This document shows positions 1 to 5,366 of a DNA stretch of 8,190 nucleotides, piece by piece. The first letter of the stretch is position 1. Every line of letters begins with the position of its first letter. The notes beneath the pieces were generated by a model. That model was not told the origin of the DNA, did not search any database, and saw nothing but the letters and a program-made list of their open reading frames with translations. The stretch is taken from the NCBI GenBank assembly GCA_045643125.1, contig JAZUKE010000025.1, forward strand, positions 1 to 8,190. The letters are read 5' to 3'. This DNA is from UBA1206 sp045643125. Its GTDB lineage: Bacteria; Bacillota; Clostridia; Oscillospirales; CAG-382. A program made the translations under genes and the position numbers.

Positions 1-457
1 TGATATTTTCGTCGGTTGCCTGACCGTTGTTGACTTTATCGCCCGAATGTGTGGGCACATAGCCGTCCATGGGATATTTTCCGGCGTTTTTGTACCATTC
101 GCTTATCCCTTCCGACGTCCAAAGTTCGACCGGCTGACCGAGCGCACAGCCGACACATCTGCCGAGCCACGCTCCGTGATATTTTGAAAACGGTATTTCC
201 GTGTCTTCCGCATCGGTCACCGGAGACGATTCTTTGATTATTTCATCGTATTCGCTCGGCTCAAAGTACGGAAAATCTTTTTTATACGGAAGAGAGACGA
301 ACTCATCGTAAAGTTCATTCAGTTTTTGAATATTGCCTTTACATTCGTCGACCTTTTTCAAAGCGCTTTCTTTGTCTATATCTCTGCCCTCTTCGACAAG
401 CTCGTCGATCTCCTCACGGATGAGGACTTCCAATTTCTGATATCCTGCCAATTTCAT
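1..457 (-). CDS. ADP-ribosylglycohydrolase-family protein (DraG/ARH-like), N-terminal part, cut at window edge
   Basis: The reading frame is open from an ATG at 457 to the window edge and gives 152 residues. Residues 94-111 read HGAWLGRCVGCALGQPVE, the usual first helix of the ADP-ribosylglycohydrolase fold, whose members remove ADP-ribose from proteins or small molecules using two Mg ions. The TDEN at 148-151 may be a divergent form of the first acidic metal motif, but the rest of the active site lies outside the window. Residues 1-90 form a charged, helix-rich extension rich in Glu and Lys ahead of the catalytic domain, with no signal peptide, so it is likely cytoplasmic. An AAGGAG site at 460-465 sits only 2 nt from the ATG; an in-frame TTG two codons later (449-451) would have 8-nt spacing and is a possible alternative start. 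Family call is good; activity and substrate are unknown. Confidence 0.78.
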   Translation of the reverse strand, partial: MKLAGYQKLEVLIREEIDELVEEGRDIDKESALKKVDECKGNIQKLNELYDEFVSLPYKKDFPYFEPSEYDEIIKESSPVTDAEDTEIPFSKYHGAWLGRCVGCALGQPVELWTSEGISEWYKNAGKYPMDGYVPTHSGDKVNNGQATDENI

Positions 458-471
458 CACTCCTTATGTGG

Positions 472-500
472 ATTATATAACATTTGTCGTGTCAAGTCAA
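472..500 (-). promoter_or_regulatory. Sigma-A promoter for the ADP-ribosylglycohydrolase-like gene
   Basis: On the minus strand the sequence has a -35 TTGACT (495-500), a 17-nt spacer and a perfect -10 TATAAT (472-477). Transcription would start near 465-467, leaving a 5' leader of only about 8-10 nt that is almost entirely the ribosome binding site. A second TTGACA-like hexamer at 490-495 is too close to the -10 to be its partner. Confidence 0.65.
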
Positions 501-534
501 TAGAAAAATCGGTTTTGTCGTATGTAAAACCATA

Positions 535-562
535 TTGACATTGCTCGCAATGGTGTTATAAT
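535..562 (+). promoter_or_regulatory. Perfect-consensus sigma-A promoter for the dockerin gene
   Basis: TTGACA (535-540), a 16-nt spacer and TATAAT (557-562), with an extended -10 TG at 554-555. Both hexamers match the consensus exactly. The predicted start near 569 gives a leader of about 27 nt before the ATG at 596. A promoter this strong would normally need restraint, and the palindrome in its spacer is a candidate for that. Confidence 0.75.
539..552. promoter_or_regulatory. Palindrome inside promoter spacer, candidate operator
   Basis: A perfect 6-bp inverted repeat, CATTGC-TC-GCAATG, overlaps the last two bases of the -35 hexamer and most of the spacer of the dockerin-gene promoter. A dimeric regulator bound here would block RNA polymerase. 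No regulator gene lies beside it in the window, so binding is inferred from position and symmetry only. Confidence 0.4.
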
Positions 563-595
563 ACAAACAAAACATATATAAAATGGACGGCATAT

Positions 596-1633
596 ATGAA
601 AAAACAAATCATATCTTTTGTCTTGCTTGTCATAATTTTCTGTCTTACCGCTTTTCCAGTTTTTGCGTCCCGTTTATGCTGCGACATCGACTCGGACGGA
701 CGCGTGAATATGAACGACTACATAGCACTGCGTCTTTCCGAAAGCGGAAAATATGTTCTTAAAAATGATGCCGGAATATATGCGGACGTTGACGGAAACG
801 GAAACGTGAATTCAAATGACTACGAGTTTATACGTTCATATATTCTCGGTAATACCGCTTTTCTCGGAAGCGCTTACTCCATTCCCTATGCGGATGTGCG
901 CGGCTATTCCGTCAGCACGATAGGAAAATCGACATACGACAGCTATTTCAACAACTCGCTTTTCATCGGTCATTCGCTGACGATGCATTTCAAAAATTAC
1001 GTCGATTATATGCGGTCATATTATCCGTCCTTCCTCGGAAACGCAATGTTTTTCACTTCCGGCAGTTTTTCGGCTTATCATAACTCTCTCCCCGTTTCCG
1101 ATCTGTCTTCAGACCAATCGCTGCATCCTTATTATAATGGAGTAAAAATGACCTGCGCCGAAGCCGTCAAAGCATCGGGATGCAATACAGTTTATATCCA
1201 GGGAATGGCGCTCAACGAACTTGGGCTCAACGGGGTGGACGGTACTTACAAGTATACCGTAAAGCTGTTTGAATCCATTAAAGCGCTCTGCCCGTCCGTG
1301 CGCATCGTTTTTCTTTCAAATACTTATCTCGTTGACGATTTCAACACCGCATATACCAAAAAGAACTACCGTCTGACTAACGCAAACATAACAAAGCTCA
1401 ACAACAAAATACTTGATTATTGCAGCAAATACGGTATGGACTTTATCGACATAACTTCCTGCACGTCCGTCGGCGGTGTTCTTGAAGACAAATACTGCAT
1501 TGACAACGGAGAAGGCGGCTGCGGGTGCCATATAAACCGCACCGCATACTGCAGCTGGATGGCTGTACTACGCAACTATGCGTATCTGAAACATAACGGA
1601 TCGTATAAAAATCCGCCGAAATGGAATGAATGA
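596..1633 (+). CDS. Secreted dockerin type I protein with SGNH/GDSL-hydrolase-like domain
   Basis: A 345-residue exported protein. Residues 1-25 are a signal peptide (Lys-Lys, hydrophobic core, cleavage near VFA-S). Two dockerin calcium loops follow: D30-x-D32-x-D34-G-x-x-N38-x-x-D41 and D64-x-D66-x-N68-G-x-x-N72-x-x-D75, each continuing into a helix. Dockerins dock into cohesins on cellulosomal scaffolds or the cell surface; here the module is N-terminal, whereas it is more often C-terminal. Residues 115-333 look like an SGNH hydrolase: SLFIGHSLT (S127 as possible nucleophile), a GMALNEL block (N207) and GCHINRTAYCSWMAVLR (H312). Two positions are off-pattern: the usual GDS reads GHS, and the usual DxxH reads CGCH, so the normal catalytic Asp is missing. 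The domain is unusually cysteine-rich. A carbohydrate-esterase role is plausible but unproven. The start is the first ATG after the promoter, with a weak GGACGG site 5 nt upstream. Confidence 0.8.
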   Translation: MKKQIISFVLLVIIFCLTAFPVFASRLCCDIDSDGRVNMNDYIALRLSESGKYVLKNDAGIYADVDGNGNVNSNDYEFIRSYILGNTAFLGSAYSIPYADVRGYSVSTIGKSTYDSYFNNSLFIGHSLTMHFKNYVDYMRSYYPSFLGNAMFFTSGSFSAYHNSLPVSDLSSDQSLHPYYNGVKMTCAEAVKASGCNTVYIQGMALNELGLNGVDGTYKYTVKLFESIKALCPSVRIVFLSNTYLVDDFNTAYTKKNYRLTNANITKLNNKILDYCSKYGMDFIDITSCTSVGGVLEDKYCIDNGEGGCGCHINRTAYCSWMAVLRNYAYLKHNGSYKNPPKWNE

Positions 1634-1644
1634 TATCAAAAACA

Positions 1645-1677
1645 ATACCTGCCTTTTTACGGGCAGGTATAATTTTT
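1645..1677. terminator. Bidirectional intrinsic terminator
   Basis: A 9-bp perfect stem ATACCTGCC / GGCAGGTAT (1645-1653 and 1662-1670) with an 8-nt loop is followed by a T-rich run on the plus strand; on the minus strand it is followed by TTGTTTTTG. It lies 12 nt past the dockerin-gene stop and 12 nt past the ald stop, so it can end transcription from both convergent genes. Confidence 0.88.
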
Positions 1678-1681
1678 ATAT

Positions 1682-2800
1682 TTATTTTGCAACAGCGATC
1701 TCGGGAGCGACGAATTCAAGTCCGAGCGCCTTTGCAACGTTTGCGTTGGTACACATACCGTTGTAGATATTAAGACCGTTTGCAAGCCCTTTGTCGAGCG
1801 TGACCGCTTTTTCAAGACCGTTTTCGGCAATCATCATACCGTAGCGGAACGTAGCGTTTGAAAGTGCAACGGTGGAGGTATGAGGAACGGCACCGGGCAT
1901 ATTGCCTACGCAGTAGTGAACGATTCCCTCTTCGATGAATATGGGATCGTCGTGTACGGTGACGTGGCTGCTTTCGCAGCATCCGCCCTGGTCGATGGCG
2001 ATATCAACGATGACGGCGCCTTTTTTCATAAGTTTGAGATGTTCGCGTCTGACAAGTTTGGGCGTCGAACCGCCGGGTACGAGTACGGAGCCGATAACGA
2101 GGTCGGCTTCGGAAAGTGCTTTTCTTATATTCGCTTCGGTGGAATAGAGCGTTGTTACGGACGCACCGAAGATGTCTTCGAGATATGCAAGTCTGTTGGG
2201 GTTGATATCGAGAAGCGTTACCTGCGCGTCGATGCCGACTGCGGCTTTTGCGGCATAGGTTCCTGCGACACCGCCGCCTATAATAACGATCTTACCTCTC
2301 TGTACGCCGGGAACACCGCCGAGGAGGATGCCTCTGCCGCCGTACTCTTTTTCAAGATACTTTGCGCCTTCCTGAATGGAAAGACGACCGGCGATCTGGC
2401 TCATAGGACGCAGACAGGGAAGGTTTCCGCTTGCGTCGGTGATAGTTTCAAAAGCAACTGCTTTGACACCTTTTTTCATAAGCGCGTCTGCGAGCGACGG
2501 GTTGGGTGCAAGGTGGAGATAGGTATAAAGGATAAGATCTTTTTTGAGATATTTATATTCGCATTCTTCGGGTTCCTTGACCTTTACGATCATATCGGCT
2601 CTCGCGAATACTTCCGCACTCTCGGCAACGATCTCGGCACCTGCCCATTTGTAATCCTCGTCGGAAAATCCCGCGCCTTCGCCTGCGTGAGTTTCGACAA
2701 GAACGGTATGTCCTTTCGCCGTGTATGCCAATACGTTGTCAGGCGTAAGCCCTACGCGGTATTCGTGATTTTTAAGCTCTTTGGTTGTTCCGATGATCAT
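1682..2800 (-). CDS. ald: Alanine dehydrogenase
   Basis: This 372-residue protein is full length for NAD-dependent L-alanine dehydrogenase, which interconverts alanine with pyruvate, ammonia and NADH, supplying or consuming alanine and balancing redox in the cytoplasm. The N-terminus MIIGTTKELKNHEYRVGLTP is characteristic. Residues matching the Bacillus enzyme are all present at the same numbers: R15 and K75 (substrate binding), H96 (catalysis) and D270. The Rossmann loop is GGGVAG (175-180), with D198 as the NAD ribose-binding acid. The start is an ATG with GGAG at 2809-2812, 8 nt upstream. It stands alone: it converges on the dockerin gene across a terminator and lies about 200 nt downstream of the four-gene operon on the same strand. 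Nothing about it is odd. Confidence 0.97.
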   Translation of the reverse strand: MIIGTTKELKNHEYRVGLTPDNVLAYTAKGHTVLVETHAGEGAGFSDEDYKWAGAEIVAESAEVFARADMIVKVKEPEECEYKYLKKDLILYTYLHLAPNPSLADALMKKGVKAVAFETITDASGNLPCLRPMSQIAGRLSIQEGAKYLEKEYGGRGILLGGVPGVQRGKIVIIGGGVAGTYAAKAAVGIDAQVTLLDINPNRLAYLEDIFGASVTTLYSTEANIRKALSEADLVIGSVLVPGGSTPKLVRREHLKLMKKGAVIVDIAIDQGGCCESSHVTVHDDPIFIEEGIVHYCVGNMPGAVPHTSTVALSNATFRYGMMIAENGLEKAVTLDKGLANGLNIYNGMCTNANVAKALGLEFVAPEIAVAK

Positions 2801-2845
2801 AAAATATACTCCGTTCGTTTTAGAATAGGTTTGCCTTTATATTCG

Positions 2846-2920
2846 ATTATACGGTCATATAACGAGTTGTATTCAGACAAATAACAGAATATTTTTATCA
2901 CAAAATAGTGAATTTGTCAA
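2846..2920 (-). promoter_or_regulatory. Candidate ald promoter elements
   Basis: Two weak candidates were found on the minus strand. One is a perfect TATAAT (2846-2851) with no recognisable -35 at 16-18 nt. The other is a perfect TTGACA (2915-2920) followed 17 nt later by a poor -10, TAAAAA (2892-2897); its spacer holds a small TCAC-N6-GTGA inverted repeat. Which one is used, if either, cannot be decided by eye. Confidence 0.35.
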
Positions 2921-2961
2921 TACGCTTTGCTTCATTTTTTTGAAAGAAACTCAATTTTTTT

Positions 2962-3000
2962 GCGGTATTCCGTCAAACTACGAAGTTTTACGGTACGCGC
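2962..3000. repeat. Imperfect inverted repeat after the four-gene operon
   Basis: The arms around GCGgTAttCCGTcAAACT and AGTTTtACGGTAcgCGC can fold into an interrupted stem with a 4-nt loop, starting a few bases past the last operon gene. In the minus-strand transcript it is followed by an A-run rather than a T-run, so it is not a standard terminator. It could stabilise the 3' end or slow read-through into ald. Confidence 0.4.
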
Positions 3001-3004
3001 TGTT

Positions 3005-3781
3005 TCAAATTGGCAAATTATTCATATTTGCGACAAAGTTATTTTCCTTTACCGTCATTTCCGCCCAAGACGGTCTGAAGCCGGAACGTATCGCATTGCG
3101 CACCGACGCGATATTTGACCACGCGGCACAGTAAAACGGAACCTTGTCAATTTCGAGCGTTTTGAGTGCGATATGCGACGTAAGAGCCGACGCGATCCCC
3201 TGTCTGCGGTATCCGTTCTTTACGTCGACACCTATCTGCCACATTGTATCGCTGTCTGCGGAGCATCCCGCAAGACCGACAAGTTCTCCGCCGTCAAATG
3301 CTCCGAAGGCAAGAACATCAAGCTCCTTGCGCTTTTCGCAAAGTGCGTTTGACCATTCCGGTTTATAAAGCTCCGAAATCTCGTCTTTCTCAATAAGACG
3401 AATTTGATAACTACAGTCAGGTTTTTTGAGTCTGTTCATATCGGGCAGAAAATACTCCGCCATAAAACAGACCCGGCAGTTGTATTTTTCAAAATAATCA
3501 TTGAGAACATGAAGATTCGGCGTTTCGAACAAATGACACACATCGTATGAATCAATGTATTTTTGAACTGTACTCGAGTGTTCCGCCGTTGTCGAGGCGA
3601 CAACGCCGCTGCCGTAGGTGACTATATTGCATATAAACGGAAGCGTGAGATATTTTCTTGCTTTTTCGTTTGGCTCGGATATCACAACCGTACGTTTTCC
3701 GTTCATAAGGTCCTCGGGAGTGCAGGAAAGATCGTACGCCGACTGAGTCAGCGCGATCTCAAGTATTTCTTTATTGGTCAT
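3005..3781 (-). CDS. GNAT-family N-acetyltransferase with extra N-terminal domain
   Basis: A 258-residue protein, fourth and last in the operon. The C-terminal half (about 125-245) is a GNAT domain using acetyl-CoA: WQIGVDVKNGYRRQGIASAL (181-200) contains the R/Q-x-x-G-x-A pyrophosphate-binding loop (Q194-G195-I196-A197), and WSNIASVRNAIRSGFRP (221-237) is the usual last helix and strand. The first 120 residues are a separate domain containing FETPNLHVLND. I recall this two-part form as recurrent in clostridia, with unknown substrate. The frame extends upstream to 3841, but the ATG at 3781 is chosen because GGAG (3788-3791) sits 6 nt before it in the 11-nt gap after the preceding gene; the longer version would overlap that gene by about 50 nt. 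No signal peptide; cytoplasmic. Confidence 0.85.
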   Translation of the reverse strand: MTNKEILEIALTQSAYDLSCTPEDLMNGKRTVVISEPNEKARKYLTLPFICNIVTYGSGVVASTTAEHSSTVQKYIDSYDVCHLFETPNLHVLNDYFEKYNCRVCFMAEYFLPDMNRLKKPDCSYQIRLIEKDEISELYKPEWSNALCEKRKELDVLAFGAFDGGELVGLAGCSADSDTMWQIGVDVKNGYRRQGIASALTSHIALKTLEIDKVPFYCAAWSNIASVRNAIRSGFRPSWAEMTVKENNFVANMNNLPI

Positions 3782-3792
3782 AACTTTCTCCG

Positions 3793-4275
3793 TTACAGTA
3801 TTTTTTCGGCAGCGAAATAATCGTTTCCGTACATAAAGCATTCGCCGACGAATTCAAAGCCGAGTTTTTCGTACGTCCTGAGCGCTGCCTTATTGCATTT
3901 TGCGGCGAGTATATGTACCGCTTTGCAGCCTTTGCCGGAAAGAACATTCAAAAGACTGCCTACCATACTTGCCGCATATCCGTGTCCCGAATATTCTTTC
4001 GATATCGTGACGCGCGCGATCTCGCGGACGTTTTCTTTCACTTTCCAGAATTCCATATCGTCAAGCTCGTTTTCATATATGACCGAAACGGCGCCGATGA
4101 TCTTTCCGTCGGATTCGTAAACGTAAAGACAGCCTTTTTCGTTGTCGTAAGCCGCATCGTCGGACGTCGGATAATACGCGTTCCAGGTGCAGCCTTCCCT
4201 GCCTGCAGCGTCTTTATAAAGCGCAACAACGGGATATATGTCGTTTTCGGTTGCTTTCCGTAATGTGGGTGGCAT
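3793..4275 (-). CDS. GNAT-family N-acetyltransferase, single domain
   Basis: A 160-residue protein of normal length for a one-domain GNAT, third in the operon. Residues 87-105 (ARVTISKEYSGHGYAASMV) form the acetyl-CoA-binding strand and loop; the first basic position of the R/Q-x-x-G-x-G/A loop is Ser (S96-G97-H98-G99-Y100-A101). Residues 125-143 (AKCNKAALRTYEKLGFEFV) form the conserved final helix and strand. It is unlike the next GNAT in the operon beyond these motifs, so the two probably act on different substrates. The start lies 6 nt after the preceding stop; the nearest ribosome-binding sequence, AAGGA, is about 13 nt away inside the upstream gene, so translation may depend on coupling. 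The substrate cannot be inferred. Confidence 0.86.
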   Translation of the reverse strand: MPPTLRKATENDIYPVVALYKDAAGREGCTWNAYYPTSDDAAYDNEKGCLYVYESDGKIIGAVSVIYENELDDMEFWKVKENVREIARVTISKEYSGHGYAASMVGSLLNVLSGKGCKAVHILAAKCNKAALRTYEKLGFEFVGECFMYGNDYFAAEKIL

Positions 4276-4281
4276 AGTTAG

Positions 4282-5361
4282 TTACAATTCCTTTACAACG
4301 TCAAAAATGGTTTGTATGCCCGTCGGGATCTTTCCGGTCATCAGCCAATCCGCGAAGTTCAGATCGTGATCGGAATACTCGAATATATGGACGTTAAGAT
4401 TGGTCTTCCCGAGCTTTTCAAAATCGTCGCGTATGTCTTCGGCGTATTTCGCCGGACAGGCTCCGTCACATTCGCCCTGAAAAATATGTATCGGCAAATC
4501 GAGCTTCGGCAGTACGTTTTTTGTCGGTTCAAGTGAAAAATGCTCTTTGAACCACCCGGAAGTCAGTTTGACAATCGGGTTGATATATTTTGTTCTGAGC
4601 CATTCGTCGTCATTTCTTTCAATGGCATCAAGGATCTCATCAAGATAAGGTTTCTGTGCTTCTGCAAAATCGGATGCGTCGATTTTTCCGTCGGAATTCC
4701 GATCTAAATCTTCAAACGCCGCATTGCCGAACACCTTTTCTTTTATCTGTCTGCATTTTTCGTCCGTAGATTCATAATCCGCTTTGCTGATATATCCTTT
4801 TCTGTCTTTATCAAAGTACTTTCTCATAAACATAACCGTGGAATTACCGCTTAACTGCCAGATGAAATCGTCTTTAAGATTTTCATTGCAATACCCGGCA
4901 AGCAGCAGCGCATCTACTCTCACGTTATTCCGCAGAGCGACGAGCGGTGCAATGATCGTTCCTTCGCTCCAGCCGAACAAATAAATCTTTGCTTCGTGAA
5001 ATATCGGCAAATCGGTGAGATACTTTATTATGCACTCAATGTCCTTTACGCTGTTTTGCGGTTTGTATTTTTTATACTCTTCCTCGTCCACCGAAACGTA
5101 AAGCGGCTCGATATCGCCCATATCAATTCCGCGTGTGTTATATGTACAATACGCCGCGTTCTGCTTCAAAAACTCGTTTCTGAAATAATCGTGATAATTG
5201 AAGAATCCGCCGTTCGGATGTTTTCGCTTGTTGTCGTAAGTGTTCTGACCGGAGCCGTTCACATAGATAACAAGCTTTTTGACCGATCCCGTTTCGGGAT
5301 ATGAATATTTTATTTTCGTTACGCTTCCGTCAAAAAGCGTGATCGTTTCGATTTTTTCCAT
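4282..5361 (-). CDS. Alpha/beta hydrolase with an inserted EF-hand pair
   Basis: A 359-residue serine hydrolase, second in the operon. Visible parts: VNGSGQN (34-40) as the likely oxyanion loop, nucleophile elbow G130-W131-S132-E133-G134, acid D299 in FQGECDGACP and histidine H332 in SDHDLNF, giving a complete Ser-Asp-His triad. Between the core strands, in the usual cap position, are two 12-residue EF-hand loops: D184-x-D186-x-K188-G...D195 and D220-x-N222-x-D224-G-x-I-D228-x-x-D231. The second is a canonical calcium loop; the first has Lys at position 5 and is weaker. There is no signal peptide, so the calcium-type module is intracellular, which is unusual. The fold resembles acyl-peptidase or dienelactone-hydrolase types. 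It begins 5 nt after the preceding stop; its GGAG lies inside the last codons of that gene, 11 nt from the ATG. Substrate unknown. Confidence 0.86.
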   Translation of the reverse strand: MEKIETITLFDGSVTKIKYSYPETGSVKKLVIYVNGSGQNTYDNKRKHPNGGFFNYHDYFRNEFLKQNAAYCTYNTRGIDMGDIEPLYVSVDEEEYKKYKPQNSVKDIECIIKYLTDLPIFHEAKIYLFGWSEGTIIAPLVALRNNVRVDALLLAGYCNENLKDDFIWQLSGNSTVMFMRKYFDKDRKGYISKADYESTDEKCRQIKEKVFGNAAFEDLDRNSDGKIDASDFAEAQKPYLDEILDAIERNDDEWLRTKYINPIVKLTSGWFKEHFSLEPTKNVLPKLDLPIHIFQGECDGACPAKYAEDIRDDFEKLGKTNLNVHIFEYSDHDLNFADWLMTGKIPTGIQTIFDVVKEL

Positions 5362-5366
5362 AATTT

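Noticed and set aside
49..538. Short plus-strand frames (49-237 and 326-538)
   Set aside because: They are antisense to the ADP-ribosylglycohydrolase-like gene or run into the promoter region, with no ribosome binding sites or domains.
1880..2884. Open frame of 334 codons on the plus strand opposite ald
   Set aside because: Fully antisense to an unmistakable alanine dehydrogenase, with an atypical Cys/Phe/Gly-rich composition and no family motifs.
2962..3000. Terminator for the four-gene operon
   Set aside because: The stem is interrupted and the minus-strand transcript continues into A rather than U, so intrinsic termination is not supported.
3782..3841. Twenty-residue N-terminal extension of the last GNAT
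   Set aside because: It would overlap the upstream GNAT gene, is basic and unlike the family start, and a good GGAG lies 6 nt before the ATG at 3781.
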